A DNA stretch of 64,000 bases from Aquibium microcysteis. Lineage in GTDB: Bacteria > Pseudomonadota > Alphaproteobacteria > Rhizobiales > Rhizobiaceae. The stretch lies in assembly GCF_014495845.1 (NCBI RefSeq), contig NZ_CP061080.1:1105001-1169000 (forward strand), in the 5' to 3' direction. The translations under genes and the position numbers were made by a program. Shown piece by piece: positions 1 through 8,824 of this stretch. Under the pieces are notes generated by a model, which saw only the letters and a program-made list of their open reading frames with translations, was not told where the DNA came from and made no database searches. Within the stretch, counting starts at the first letter, position 1. Each line of letters starts with the position of its first letter.

Positions 1-580
1 CGGGCATCGAGACGTAGGATTCGGTCTCTTCCGCGACCGCGACCTTGCCGGCCGCCACGAAGCCGGCGACGTGGGTGGAAAAGCCGTCCCAGAGCGTGTC
101 CTTGACCGTCAGCACGATGACGCCGCCGGGCCGGCAGATGCGCACCAGTTCGTCGAGGCCTTCCGGCCCGACATGGCCGGTGGTGAAGACGCCGGCCGAG
201 ACGATGCCGGCGAAATGGCCGTCGGCGAAGGGCAGGGGGCCGCCGAGCGCCAGCCGGTGCAGCGCCGCATAGACGTTCTTGCGCGCGGCCACGGCCAGCA
301 TGCCTTCCGACAGGTCGAGCGCCTCGACATGGCGATAGCCGACGATGCCCAGCCACTCGCCGACGAGCCCGGTGCCGGCGCCCGCGTCGAGGAGCGGTCC
401 GGCCCCGCGCGGCAGGTGGCGGGCGAGCAGCGCCAGGCAGATCGCCGGGTGGCGATAGCCGGCCTGCGCCATTTCGCGGTCGTAGCTGTCGGCCCAGCCG
501 TCGTAGAGCGCCGCGACCTCCTCCGGCCGCTTCGCCGCATAGACCGCGCCCAGCGCGCCGCCATGTTCGTTGCCTGCCAT
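1..580 (-). CDS. SAM-dependent methyltransferase (3' end outside window)
   Basis: A reading frame starting at ATG 578-580 runs leftward off the window edge, giving about 193 visible residues without a stop. The SAM-binding motif I (LLDAGAGTGLVG) is at about residues 63-74, followed by an acidic motif II region (EALDLSEGM, 86-94) and a post-motif segment (RPGGVIVLT, 150-158). The N-terminus with YDGWADSYDRE and GYRHP resembles class I methyltransferases of the Methyltransf_11/25 type related to WBSCR27-like proteins. The substrate cannot be inferred. It is divergent from the kinase-like gene at 686, and about 105 bases between them hold both promoters. Confidence 0.8.
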   Translation of the reverse strand, partial: MAGNEHGGALGAVYAAKRPEEVAALYDGWADSYDREMAQAGYRHPAICLALLARHLPRGAGPLLDAGAGTGLVGEWLGIVGYRHVEALDLSEGMLAVAARKNVYAALHRLALGGPLPFADGHFAGIVSAGVFTTGHVGPEGLDELVRICRPGGVIVLTVKDTLWDGFSTHVAGFVAAGKVAVAEETESYVSMP

Positions 581-685
581 GCCTCGTCCCTCGTCTCGAT
601 TTCCGCGTCCCGACACCCTAGCCGAACGGGCCATTCTGTGGAACCGTGGGTGCACGATACCGGACATGAAAAGGGGAGATCGGGC

Positions 686-1603
686 GTGGCGGACCAGACG
701 GCGGAACTCGACGAGGCGCGCGGCATACTGGCGTCGATCCCTGCCTTCGCAGGCATCGACGCCCCCCTGCAGCGCCTTGGCGGCCTGACCAACCGGGTTT
801 ACCGGGCTGGGAGCCTCTGCCTGCGCATCCCGGGCAAGGGGACCGAGGAATACATCGACCGCAAGAACGAGAAGGTGGCGGCCGCCGAGGCGGCGAAGGC
901 CGGCGTCAGCCCCGAGGTACTCTTCTTCGACGACTCGACCGGCGTGATGGTGACGCGCTTCCTCAACGGCGCGGCGACGATGTCGCCGGAGGCGTTCCGC
1001 TCCCGCCCGGGCGCCCCGGCGCGGGCGGGCGAGGCCTTCCGCCGGCTGCATGAGTCGGGTGCCGCGTTCCCGTTCCGCTTCGAACTGTTTTCGATGATCG
1101 ACGGCTATCTGACGATCCTTGCGACCAAGGACGTCACGCTGCCCGACGGCTACCACGACGTGGTCCGCGAGGCCGAAACGGTCCGCGCGGCTCTCGCCGC
1201 CCACCCGCTGCCGCTCGCGCCCTGCCACTGCGACCCGCTCTGCGAGAACTTTCTCGATGCCGGCGACCGCATGTGGATCGTCGACTGGGAATATTCGGGC
1301 ATGAACGACCCGATGTGGGACCTCGGCGACCTCGCCGTCGAGGCGGGCTTCGACGCGGCGCAGGAAGACGAGATGATCCGGGCCTGGTTCGGGGCCGAGC
1401 CGTCGGCGGCCGAACGCGGCCGCATCGTCATCTACAAGGCCATGTGCGATCTGCTGTGGACGCTCTGGGGCCTGATCCAGCACGCCAACGGCAACCCCGC
1501 CGACGACTTCTGGGCCTATTCCGTCAACCGCTTCGAGCGCTGCAAGGCGCTGATGGCCACGCCCGATTTCGCCCGCCACGTGGCGGCGGTGGCGCGCGGC
1601 TAG
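686..1603 (+). CDS. Choline/aminoglycoside phosphotransferase-family kinase
   Basis: The 305-residue protein starts at GTG 686, chosen because AAGGGGAG lies 7-8 bases upstream and the ATG at 666 is out of frame. It carries the kinase-like fold signature: a Brenner-type catalytic loop HCDPLCEN (His181, Asp183, Asn188) and a metal-binding IVDWEYSG segment (Asp200). The run WEYSGMNDPMWDLG is typical of choline/ethanolamine kinases of the LicA type rather than antibiotic kinases. A choline or related amino-alcohol substrate would fit the betaine-rich neighbourhood, but this is inference. Its stop codon overlaps the convergent AraC-gene stop (TAG in both directions at 1600-1603). Confidence 0.8.
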   Translation: MADQTAELDEARGILASIPAFAGIDAPLQRLGGLTNRVYRAGSLCLRIPGKGTEEYIDRKNEKVAAAEAAKAGVSPEVLFFDDSTGVMVTRFLNGAATMSPEAFRSRPGAPARAGEAFRRLHESGAAFPFRFELFSMIDGYLTILATKDVTLPDGYHDVVREAETVRAALAAHPLPLAPCHCDPLCENFLDAGDRMWIVDWEYSGMNDPMWDLGDLAVEAGFDAAQEDEMIRAWFGAEPSAAERGRIVIYKAMCDLLWTLWGLIQHANGNPADDFWAYSVNRFERCKALMATPDFARHVAAVARG

Positions 1604-2532
1604 GACTGGCGGCGCAGGGCGCGCCAGCGGCTGGGCGACAGGCCGTAGGCGGCCGAGAATGCGCGGCTGGCATGGGCCGCGTCGGCGAAGCCCCGGGCGA
1701 AGGCGATCTCGGTGACCGAACGGGCGGCGAGCCGCGGATCGGCGAGATCGCGGCGCATCGCAGCGAGCCTGCGGGCGCGGACATGCGCCGAGAACGTCGT
1801 GCCCGTGGCGGAAAACAGCATGTGCAGATAGCGCACCGACACGCCGAACCGTTCGGCGGTGCGCGACGGCGTCAGCCCGTGATCGTCGAGATGGGCCTCG
1901 ACATGCGAGAGAAGGCGCGGCAGGAGGTCGCCGGCATGCGCGGGCGCCGGGCCGGGCTCGACCAGCCGGCCGAGCAGGTCCACCACGATGTCGGCGGCGA
2001 GCGGCGCGTGCCCGGGCGGGATGTCGGCGGCGATCTTCGTCAGGGCGGCGAGATGGCCGGCGGCGAGCGCGCCGAGCCCGCTGCGGCTCTCCAGACGCAC
2101 TGCGCCGCGCTGCCCCGCCGCCCGGCCGAGCCGCTCGCGCGGGATGAGGAGCGTCACCTTGTGCAGCGGCCGCGCGACCTCGAAGCGGATCGGCTGCCCG
2201 CCGTCCCACAACAGCATGTCGCCGGGCGTCAGCCGCGTCGCCGTCTCGCCCTGGCGGACATGTTCCTCCCCGGACAGGACGAGCAGCATGCCGACATGGT
2301 CGCCCTCGGTGCGGCGGATGTCGTCCCCATCGCGATGGCCCGACAGCGGCGCGCTGCGGCATTCGATCAGCGCGCAGCCGCCGAGATCGTGCCAGGCGAG
2401 CGCGCAGTCGTGCGCGGCTCGGTCGGGCAGGTCGAGCGACCAGGGCAAGTGGACGGAACTCAGCATCGCCCGCGTCGCCTGCCCGCGCAGCGACGCCGGC
2501 AGGACGCCGGATGTCCAGTTGCCAGACTGCAT
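1600..2532 (-). CDS. AraC-family transcriptional regulator
   Basis: The protein has 310 residues starting at ATG 2532. The N-terminal 190 residues look like the AraC-binding-like (cupin) sensor half, including TRLTPGDMLLWDGGQP. The C-terminal 105 residues form the double helix-turn-helix: AERFGVSVRYLHMLF gives the first helix pair, and ARGFADAAHASRAFSAAYGLSP is the conserved second signature. It is divergent from the hydrolase at 2683 with a 150-base shared intergenic region, the usual arrangement for an AraC regulator and its target. The effector is unknown. Confidence 0.88.
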   Translation of the reverse strand: MQSGNWTSGVLPASLRGQATRAMLSSVHLPWSLDLPDRAAHDCALAWHDLGGCALIECRSAPLSGHRDGDDIRRTEGDHVGMLLVLSGEEHVRQGETATRLTPGDMLLWDGGQPIRFEVARPLHKVTLLIPRERLGRAAGQRGAVRLESRSGLGALAAGHLAALTKIAADIPPGHAPLAADIVVDLLGRLVEPGPAPAHAGDLLPRLLSHVEAHLDDHGLTPSRTAERFGVSVRYLHMLFSATGTTFSAHVRARRLAAMRRDLADPRLAARSVTEIAFARGFADAAHASRAFSAAYGLSPSRWRALRRQS

Positions 2533-2682
2533 CGCTCCTCCCGCGGCGCGTGTTGCATCCGCGACCGACTTTATCGCAGCCGCGCTTCGCTGTCGAACAA
2601 GCCGCTTCCCTGCAGGACAAGCATCGGCCGCGCGCGCGGCGGAAGATGCAACCGTGGACAATGCATCCGGGAGGAAAAGGGC

Positions 2683-3576
2683 ATGCGACACGACATCGAG
2701 TTCAACACCGAGGACGGCGTGATCCTGCGCGGCTGGTTCTTCCGCGCGCAGGGCGTGGAAGGCCACGCGCCGACGGTGATCATGGCGCATGGCTTCACCG
2801 CCACGCGCGAGATCTTCCTCGGCGACTTCGCTGAGGTGTTTTCGGCGGCGGGGATGAACGTCATCGTCTACGATCACCGCAATTTCGGCGCCTCCGACGG
2901 CACGCCGCGCCAGCACGTCGACCCGTGGGCGCAGATCAACGGCTACCGCGACGCCATCACCTATGCGCAGACCCTACCCGAGGTGGATGCCGGCCGCATC
3001 GGTGTCTGGGGCTCGAGCTATGCCGGCGGCCACGTGCTGGTGGTGGCCGCGATCGACCGGCGGGTGAAATGCGTCGTCTCGCAGGTGCCGCTGACCTGGG
3101 GCTTCGAGAGCGCCCGCCGGCTGATCCGCGGCGACCACTGGGCCGGCCTGCGCGCCGCCTTCGACGGCGACCGCGCCGCCCGCGCCCGCGGCGAGCCGGG
3201 CGCGCTGATGCCGGTGACGGCACCCGAGGGCCAGCCCTGCGCGCTGCCGACGGCCGACACCTACGATTTCTTCACACGCTTCGCCGCCGAGCACGAGACG
3301 GCGTGGAAGAACGAGGTGACGCTGCACTCGATCGAGATGTTCACCGAATACGAGCCGGCCACCTACGTCGCCCGCATCGCGCCGACGCCGCTGATGATCG
3401 TGGTGGCGGCTGGCGACCATCTGACGCCCTTCGACATGACCGCGCGCGCCTACGAGGAGGCGCTGGAGCCGAAGAAGCTCGTCGTGCTCCCGGGCGGCCA
3501 TTTCGAGGCCTATACGGGCAAGCCCTTCGCGATCTCGTCGGCCGCCCAGCGCGACTGGTTCAAGGCGCATCTGTAG
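2683..3576 (+). CDS. Alpha/beta hydrolase
   Basis: The 297-residue protein starts at ATG 2683 with GAGGAAAAGG just upstream. It has the alpha/beta hydrolase layout: oxyanion region MAHGFTATRE (34-43), DHRNFGASDG strand-turn (64-73), nucleophile elbow GSSYAG with Ser112, acid Asp245 (AAGDHLTPFD) and catalytic His273 (PGGHFEAY). Secretion signals are absent, so it is probably cytoplasmic. It resembles the DltE/FrsA-like hydrolases often annotated as alpha/beta hydrolase or X-Pro-type, and no substrate can be named. It is likely controlled by the divergent AraC regulator. Confidence 0.85.
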   Translation: MRHDIEFNTEDGVILRGWFFRAQGVEGHAPTVIMAHGFTATREIFLGDFAEVFSAAGMNVIVYDHRNFGASDGTPRQHVDPWAQINGYRDAITYAQTLPEVDAGRIGVWGSSYAGGHVLVVAAIDRRVKCVVSQVPLTWGFESARRLIRGDHWAGLRAAFDGDRAARARGEPGALMPVTAPEGQPCALPTADTYDFFTRFAAEHETAWKNEVTLHSIEMFTEYEPATYVARIAPTPLMIVVAAGDHLTPFDMTARAYEEALEPKKLVVLPGGHFEAYTGKPFAISSAAQRDWFKAHL

Positions 3577-3590
3577 GCGCGGGCAGGGCG

Positions 3591-3680
3591 AAATACGGGA
3601 CAGTTTACTTAATTCGGAGTACTTTCCACTCATCTGGAATGCAGGCGTCGGGCCGAATTAAGTAAACTGTCCCCGTATTT
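3591..3680. repeat. Long inverted repeat between convergent genes
   Basis: The left arm (3591-3617) and right arm (3653-3680) are reverse complements over about 27 bases, with a single extra C in the right arm, around a 35-base loop. The core reads GGGACAGTTTACTTAATTCGG. The element sits between the convergent ends of the hydrolase and a demethylase gene and is much more AT-rich than its surroundings. It could act as a bidirectional terminator. The GGGGACAG-type core recalls repeats associated with REP-associated tyrosine transposases, but none is encoded here. Confidence 0.85.
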
Positions 3681-3703
3681 CCGGCGCCCGCATTTCGTAC
3701 CCC

Positions 3704-6148
3704 CTACATCCGCACACGCTCGGCCTTCGGATCGTACATCGGCTTCAGCGAGGCTTCGGCCGCGTGGCGCACGCCGGCGATCTCGATCGCGTAGGTCGAG
3801 GACAGCACCTCGGCCTCGCTCTCGCCCGCGCAGGGCACGTAGCCGAGGCCGATGGCGGCGCCGAGGGCGTGGCCGTAATTGCCCGAGGTGATGGTGCCGA
3901 CGATGGCGCCGTCGCGCACGATCGCCTCGTTGTGGAAGAGGAGCGGCTCGGGGTCGGTCAGGCGGAACTGGACGAGGCGGCGGTCGAGGCCGGCCTCGCG
4001 TTTCTTCAGCACCGCGTCGCGGCCGATGAAGTCGCCCTTCGAAGTGCGGACCGCGAAGCCGAGGCCGGCCTCCAGCACGTGGTCCTCGTCGGTGATGTCG
4101 TGGCCGAAATGGCGGAAGGCTTTTTCGATGCGGCAGGAATCGAGCGTGTGCAGGCCGCAGAGTTTCAGGCCGACGTCGGCTCCGGCCTCCTCCAGCGCCT
4201 CGAAGACGTGGGCGGTCTGGTCGGTCGGGATGTAGAGCTCCCAGCCGAGCTCGCCGACATAGGTGACGCGGTGGGCGCGGGCGAGCCCCATGCCGACCTC
4301 GACTTCACGAAACGTCCCGAAGGGATTCGCATCGTTGGAGAAATCGTTCGGGCTGACTCGGCGCATGAGGTCGCGCGCCTTCGGACCCATGACGCAGAGC
4401 ACGCTTTCGGCGGCCGTGACGTCGGTGACGATGCAGAAGGCCTCGCCGACATGGCGGCGGATCCAGGCGAGGTCGCGCTGCAGGGTGGCGCCGGGCACGA
4501 CAGCCAGGAAGGCGGTCTCGGTCAGGCGCGCGACGGTGAGATCGCTCTCGATGCCGCCGCGGGCGTTCAGCATCTGGGTGTAGACGATGCGGCCGGCGGG
4601 CACGTCGACGTCGTTGGCGCACAGTTTCTGCAGGACGCTGAGCGCGTCGCGGCCCTCGACGCGGATCTTGCCGAAGGAGGTCATGTCGAACAGGCCGACG
4701 CCGGTGCGGACGGCCATGTGCTCGTCGCGCTGGTTGTCGAACCAGTTCTGCCGCTTCCAGGAATAGCGGTAGTCGCGCTCCTGGCCGGGCCGGGCGAACC
4801 AGTTGGCGCGCTCCCAGCCGGCCACCTCGCCGAAGACGGCGCCGCGCGCCTTCAGGTGCTCGTACAGCGGCGAGCGGCGCACGCCGCGGGCGGACGCCAT
4901 CTGGCGGTAGGGAAAATGGTCGGCATAGAGCAGGCCGAGCGTCTCGGTGACGCGTTCCTTGAGGTAGCGCCGGTTCTTCTGGAACGGCTGGGCGCGGCGG
5001 ATGTCAACCTCCCAGAGATCGAAGGGCGGCTCGCCGTCGTGAATCCACTGCGCCAGCGCCATGCCGGCGCCGCCCGACGAGACGATGCCGATCGAATTGT
5101 AGCCGGCCGCGACCCAGTAGCCGGCGAGTTCGGGCGCCTCGCCGAGATAGTAGCGGTCGTCCGGTGTAAAACTCTCGGGGCCGTTGAAGAAGGTGTGGAT
5201 GCCGGCCGTCTCCAGCATCGGCATGCGGTCGACGCCCATTTCGAGGATCGGTGCGAAATGGTCCATGTCCTCCGGCAGCTGGTCGAAGCAGAAGCTTTCG
5301 GGGATGCCGTCCATGCCCCAGGGTTTTGCCACCGGCTCGAAGGCGCCGAGCATCATCTTGCCGGCGTCCTCCTTGTAGTAGGCGCATTCGTCGGGGACGC
5401 GCAGCACGGGCAGGCGGGTGAGGCCGGGGATCGGCTCGGTGATCAGGTAGAAATGCTCGCAGGCATGCAGGGGGACGGCGACGCCGTTTTTCGAGGCGAG
5501 GTCGCGCGCCCACATGCCGGCGCAGTTGATCACCACGTCGGCCGCGATCGTGCCGGTCTCGCCGTCCTTCTCCCAGGAGACGCCGGTGACGCGGCGGCCG
5601 GTCTCGTGGACGGCGGTGACCTTGACGCCCTCGGCGATCACGGCGCCGCGCATCCGCGCGCCTTTCGCCAGCGCCATCGCGATGTTGGCGGGATCGCACT
5701 GGCCGTCGAGCGGCAGGTGAACGGCGGCCATCACGTCCGACACGTTGAGATGCGGATACATCTGCTTCACCTCGGCCGGCGTAATCTCGCGCACGTCGAC
5801 GTCGAAGGCGCGCGCCAGCGAGGCCTGGCGGTAGATTTCCTCCTTCCGCTCGGCGGTGAGCGCGACGGTGATCGAACCGACCTGCCGCATGCCGGTGGCG
5901 ACGCCGGTCTCGGCCTCGAGCCTGGCGTAGAGGTCGGCGGAATATTTGGCGAGCCGCGTCATGTTGCGCGAGCCGCGCAGCTGGCCGACGAGGCCGGCGG
6001 CGTGCCAGGTGGTGCCGCTGGTGAGCTGCTTGCGTTCCAAGAGCACGATGTCGGTCCAGCCCAGCTTCGCCAGATGATAGGCGACGGAACATCCGGACAC
6101 GCCGCCGCCGATGATCACGGCGCGGGCCTTGGGCGGAAGGGCGGTCAT
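3704..6148 (-). CDS. FAD-dependent dimethylglycine/sarcosine dehydrogenase-like protein with GcvT domain
   Basis: The 814-residue protein starts at ATG 6148. An N-terminal DAO-type flavin domain begins with VIIGGGVSGCSVAYHLAKLG (11-30). WHAAG at residues 48-52 supplies a His49 at the position that carries covalent FAD in mammalian dimethylglycine dehydrogenase. From about residue 430 follow a linker and a C-terminal aminomethyltransferase (GcvT) domain, which in this family transfers the oxidised methyl group to tetrahydrofolate. Probable role: oxidative demethylation of dimethylglycine, sarcosine or a related N-methyl amine. It ends a minus-strand cluster with an aminotransferase, a homocysteine methyltransferase and a second homologue. 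Exact substrate unknown. Confidence 0.88.
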   Translation of the reverse strand: MTALPPKARAVIIGGGVSGCSVAYHLAKLGWTDIVLLERKQLTSGTTWHAAGLVGQLRGSRNMTRLAKYSADLYARLEAETGVATGMRQVGSITVALTAERKEEIYRQASLARAFDVDVREITPAEVKQMYPHLNVSDVMAAVHLPLDGQCDPANIAMALAKGARMRGAVIAEGVKVTAVHETGRRVTGVSWEKDGETGTIAADVVINCAGMWARDLASKNGVAVPLHACEHFYLITEPIPGLTRLPVLRVPDECAYYKEDAGKMMLGAFEPVAKPWGMDGIPESFCFDQLPEDMDHFAPILEMGVDRMPMLETAGIHTFFNGPESFTPDDRYYLGEAPELAGYWVAAGYNSIGIVSSGGAGMALAQWIHDGEPPFDLWEVDIRRAQPFQKNRRYLKERVTETLGLLYADHFPYRQMASARGVRRSPLYEHLKARGAVFGEVAGWERANWFARPGQERDYRYSWKRQNWFDNQRDEHMAVRTGVGLFDMTSFGKIRVEGRDALSVLQKLCANDVDVPAGRIVYTQMLNARGGIESDLTVARLTETAFLAVVPGATLQRDLAWIRRHVGEAFCIVTDVTAAESVLCVMGPKARDLMRRVSPNDFSNDANPFGTFREVEVGMGLARAHRVTYVGELGWELYIPTDQTAHVFEALEEAGADVGLKLCGLHTLDSCRIEKAFRHFGHDITDEDHVLEAGLGFAVRTSKGDFIGRDAVLKKREAGLDRRLVQFRLTDPEPLLFHNEAIVRDGAIVGTITSGNYGHALGAAIGLGYVPCAGESEAEVLSSTYAIEIAGVRHAAEASLKPMYDPKAERVRM

Positions 6149-6245
6149 GCGGCGGGCTCCTGGTGAGGGTGTTGCGGGCTGGGTGGCTTCAGTGTCTGGG
6201 TTCGTCGGGGGGGGGGCGGCACCTGGGTTCGCGCGGTCGGCGCGG

Positions 6246-6424
6246 GGAACCCCCACCCTTACCCTCCCCACGAGGGGGAGGGGGATGTGCGACGTCGGTG
6301 CCTGTCACCTCGGGAAAGGCGAAAGGGGGGTGTGACGTTCGGCTGCGGGGCTAGGATTGGACCGGAAAAGCGAAACGCCGGCGACCCCCTCCCCCTTGTG
6401 GGGAGGGTAAGGGTGGGGGTTCCC
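6246..6424. repeat. Inverted pair of GC-rich palindromic repeats
   Basis: The left copy (about 6246-6284) and right copy (about 6384-6424) are near-perfect reverse complements carrying CCCCCACCCTTACCCTCCCC and its complement. Each also contains a shorter hairpin of CTCCCC and GGGGAG around CACGAG or CTTGTG. Such elements are common between rhizobial genes. This pair occupies most of the 331-base gap between the demethylase and the aminotransferase. No other gene is visible there. Confidence 0.85.
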
Positions 6425-6479
6425 AGGCGCAGGCTTCGGTCGGGGTCCCGGCGCGGCAGCGGCGGAAACACAAAAGCGC

Positions 6480-7670
6480 TCATGCCTGCCGCTGCCCGCC
6501 GCCATGCGCGGCGGCGAAGCGGCGGAGGCGGGCGGCGGCGTCGGCGAGCACGGGCTCGGGCTGGCAGAGGCTGATGCGGATGTGGCCCCGCGCTGCTTCG
6601 CCGAAGCTCGAGCCCGGCATGACGGCGACCTTCTCGGCCTCGAGGAAGGCCCAGGCGAAGGCCTCGCAGTCGGGCTCGATGGCGGAGACGTCGAGCATCA
6701 CGTACATGCCGCCCTCCGAGCCGCGCACGCGGATGCCGTTCAGCCCGCGCACATGGTCGAGGAAGGCCTCGCGGCGGCGGTGGTAGAGCGCGGCGATCTC
6801 GGCCACGCCCCAGTCGTTCTCCAGCGCCTCGATCGCCGCGCGGCTGGCGAAATCGTTGAGGCCGTAGGTGGAGACGAGGTTCAGGTTGACCAGCAGCGCG
6901 ATCATGTCGGCCGGGCCGGTGAGCCAGCCGATGCGCCAGCCGGTCATGCCGTGGCTCTTCGACATCGAGTTCACCACCAGCGTGCGCCCGGCCATGCCGG
7001 GAAGCGAACGTGGCGACAGATGGCCGCCGTCGGCCGGCAGCGACCAGTAGACCTCGTCGGAGATCAGCCAGAGGTCGCGGCGGCGGCAGAGATCGGCGAT
7101 GCCTTCCAGCGTGGCGCGCGAATAGACGGCGCCGGTCGGGTTGTTGGGCGTGTTGATCAGGATGGCCTTCGTGTCGTCGCGCAGCGCCGCCTCGATGTCG
7201 GCTGCGAGCGGCTGGAAGCCGTTCTCGGCCTTCGCCTCGACGATGGTGAAGGCGGCGCCCGCGGCGCGGAAGGTGCCGGGATAGGTGGCGTAATAGGGCG
7301 CCACCACGATGGCGTGGTCGCCGGGATCGAGCGTGCCCTGAACGGCGGCGTAGAGCGCGAGCTGGCCGCCGGGCGTGGCGATGACCTCTGCGGCCGTGGT
7401 CGCGACGCCGGTGCAGCGGGTCGAGATCCTGGCCATGGCCGTCCGGAGCGCGGGCAGGCCGGGGAGCTGGGTGTAGTGGTGGAAGCCGGCGTCCAGCGCC
7501 GCCTTGCAGGCCTCGACGGTCTCCCTGGGCGTGTCGAAGTCGTGGTCGCCGACCGACAGCATCATGATGTCCTCGCCGGCCTGCTTGCGCGCCATGGCCG
7601 CGAAATGCACCTCCCAGCCGTCCTTGCCGGACGGGGTGATGCCGCCGATGCGGGCCGAATGCCTAGGCAT
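6480..7670 (-). CDS. PLP-dependent class I/II aminotransferase
   Basis: The protein has 396 residues starting at ATG 7670. Fold type I features are present: the substrate-site stretch INTPNNPTGAVYSR, the SDEVYW motif with the PLP-contacting Asp and Tyr, and the Schiff-base lysine Lys238 in NSMSKSHGMTGWRIGW. The family deaminates amino acids such as aspartate, aromatic amino acids or alanine-like substrates. Its first codons overlap the end of the homocysteine methyltransferase gene by 8 bases, indicating co-translation. In context it may interconvert an amino acid product of the demethylation genes, but this is inference. Confidence 0.85.
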   Translation of the reverse strand: MPRHSARIGGITPSGKDGWEVHFAAMARKQAGEDIMMLSVGDHDFDTPRETVEACKAALDAGFHHYTQLPGLPALRTAMARISTRCTGVATTAAEVIATPGGQLALYAAVQGTLDPGDHAIVVAPYYATYPGTFRAAGAAFTIVEAKAENGFQPLAADIEAALRDDTKAILINTPNNPTGAVYSRATLEGIADLCRRRDLWLISDEVYWSLPADGGHLSPRSLPGMAGRTLVVNSMSKSHGMTGWRIGWLTGPADMIALLVNLNLVSTYGLNDFASRAAIEALENDWGVAEIAALYHRRREAFLDHVRGLNGIRVRGSEGGMYVMLDVSAIEPDCEAFAWAFLEAEKVAVMPGSSFGEAARGHIRISLCQPEPVLADAAARLRRFAAAHGGGQRQA

Positions 7671-8568
7671 GGAATCCTCCGATGGCGTGGCCGGCCTCGA
7701 TCAGCCGGTCGCGCAGCCGCGCGATGTGCTCGGGGCCGACCTCGCAGCAGCCGCCGACGATGCCGGCGCCGCGTTTCACCCAGCCCATGGCGAAGCCGGC
7801 ATAGGACTCGGGACCGAGATCCTCCCGGGCCGAGAGCACATCCACCGTGCCACCATGCTTCAGGGCATGCACGGCGGTGAAGCCGTTGGCATAGGCGCCG
7901 ACGACCCCGCCGAGGGACGCGAGATCGCCGAAGGCGGCATCGACCGTTTCGGGCCGCGAGCAGTTGACGAGGCGGGCGGCGATGGGGAGATGCGCGACGG
8001 CCGCGGCCGCCTCTGCGATCGTCTCGCCGCTGCGCAGCGAAGGCGCGCCGTCGTCGGACAGCGTCCAGGAGATCCAGACCGGCTTGCCGCTCTCGGCGGC
8101 GGCGGTGGCGGCGGCGAGGCCTTCCTGCGCCGAGGCCATGGTTTCGCACAGGAACAGGTCGACCCGGGCTGCCTCCGCCGCGACGATGCGGCGGTAGAGG
8201 TCGACGGTCTCCTCGAAGGAGATGGTGAGCTTCGGCGCATAGGAGCCGAACAGCGGCGGCAGGCAGCCGGCGATGGCGCAATCGGCGCCGACGGCGTCGC
8301 GGGCCTGCTCTGCGAGGTCGAGGCCGGCCTGCTGCAGCGGGAGGAACATCTCGCCCACACCCTCGCGCGCCAGCCGCTCGGGCGTCGCGGCATAGGTGTT
8401 GACGGTGATGACGCGGGCGCCGGCGCGGATGAAGTCGGCATGCAGGTCGCGCACTAGATCGGGCTCGTCCATCAGCACCTTGGCCGACCACAATGGGGTG
8501 GGCGTGGCGCCGGAGCGGCGCAGGAGTTCCTGGCCCATGCCGCCGTCGGTGAGGATGATGGGGGTCAT
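7663..8568 (-). CDS. Zinc-dependent homocysteine S-methyltransferase (BHMT/MmuM family)
   Basis: The 301-residue protein starts at ATG 8568 and covers the single S-methyltransferase barrel of the PF02574 family. Zinc ligands are visible as Cys203 (VNCSRP) and the adjacent pair Cys274-Cys275 (GGCCEVGPEHI). The N-terminus TDGGMGQELLRRSG is also characteristic. Family members move a methyl group from betaine, S-methylmethionine or a sulfonium donor to homocysteine, forming methionine. Lying between two N-methyl demethylase genes, it is a candidate betaine-homocysteine methyltransferase, although S-methylmethionine use cannot be excluded from sequence. Confidence 0.85.
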   Translation of the reverse strand: MTPIILTDGGMGQELLRRSGATPTPLWSAKVLMDEPDLVRDLHADFIRAGARVITVNTYAATPERLAREGVGEMFLPLQQAGLDLAEQARDAVGADCAIAGCLPPLFGSYAPKLTISFEETVDLYRRIVAAEAARVDLFLCETMASAQEGLAAATAAAESGKPVWISWTLSDDGAPSLRSGETIAEAAAAVAHLPIAARLVNCSRPETVDAAFGDLASLGGVVGAYANGFTAVHALKHGGTVDVLSAREDLGPESYAGFAMGWVKRGAGIVGGCCEVGPEHIARLRDRLIEAGHAIGGFHA

Positions 8569-8619
8569 GGGCGGGTTGCTCCGTGCGGTGCCTGGTTGGC
8601 GGGTTGGTTGGGACGGTCG

Positions 8620-8796
8620 CGCTCTACGACACCCCCCTCTGCCCTGCCGGGCATCTCCCCCTCAAGGGGGGAGATCGGCTGTCGCCGTCGCCCCGGCCAA
8701 TCGCCGAAGTTGGAAGACTGGCGCTGCAATCGAAACTGCCGATCTCCCCCCCTGAGGGGGAGATGTCCGGCAGGACAGAGGGGGGTGTCGTAGAGC
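8620..8796. repeat. Inverted-repeat element (GGGGGAGAT family)
   Basis: The left arm (8620-8678) and right arm (8740-8796) are near reverse complements: GCTCTACGACACCCCCCTCT at the left matches AGAGGGGGGTGTCGTAGAGC at the right. Each arm carries an internal hairpin with CATCTCCCCC and GGGGGGAGAT. The element fills most of the 256-base gap between two co-oriented genes. The same arm sequence recurs at 12875-13272, so this is a dispersed family. Confidence 0.85.
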
Positions 8797-8824
8797 ACGA
8801 ACGCCTGAGGTGTTGCCAAGATTG

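Noticed and set aside
109..792. Minus-strand frame of 227 codons across the kinase and methyltransferase starts
   Set aside because: It is Arg/Ser/Pro-rich, typical of a shadow of a GC-rich gene, and overlaps two better-supported genes.
3764..6166. Plus-strand frame of 800 codons opposite the first demethylase gene
   Set aside because: Composition (Gly/Asp/His/Val-rich without domains) shows it is the complement of a real gene. The flavin and GcvT motifs are all on the minus strand.
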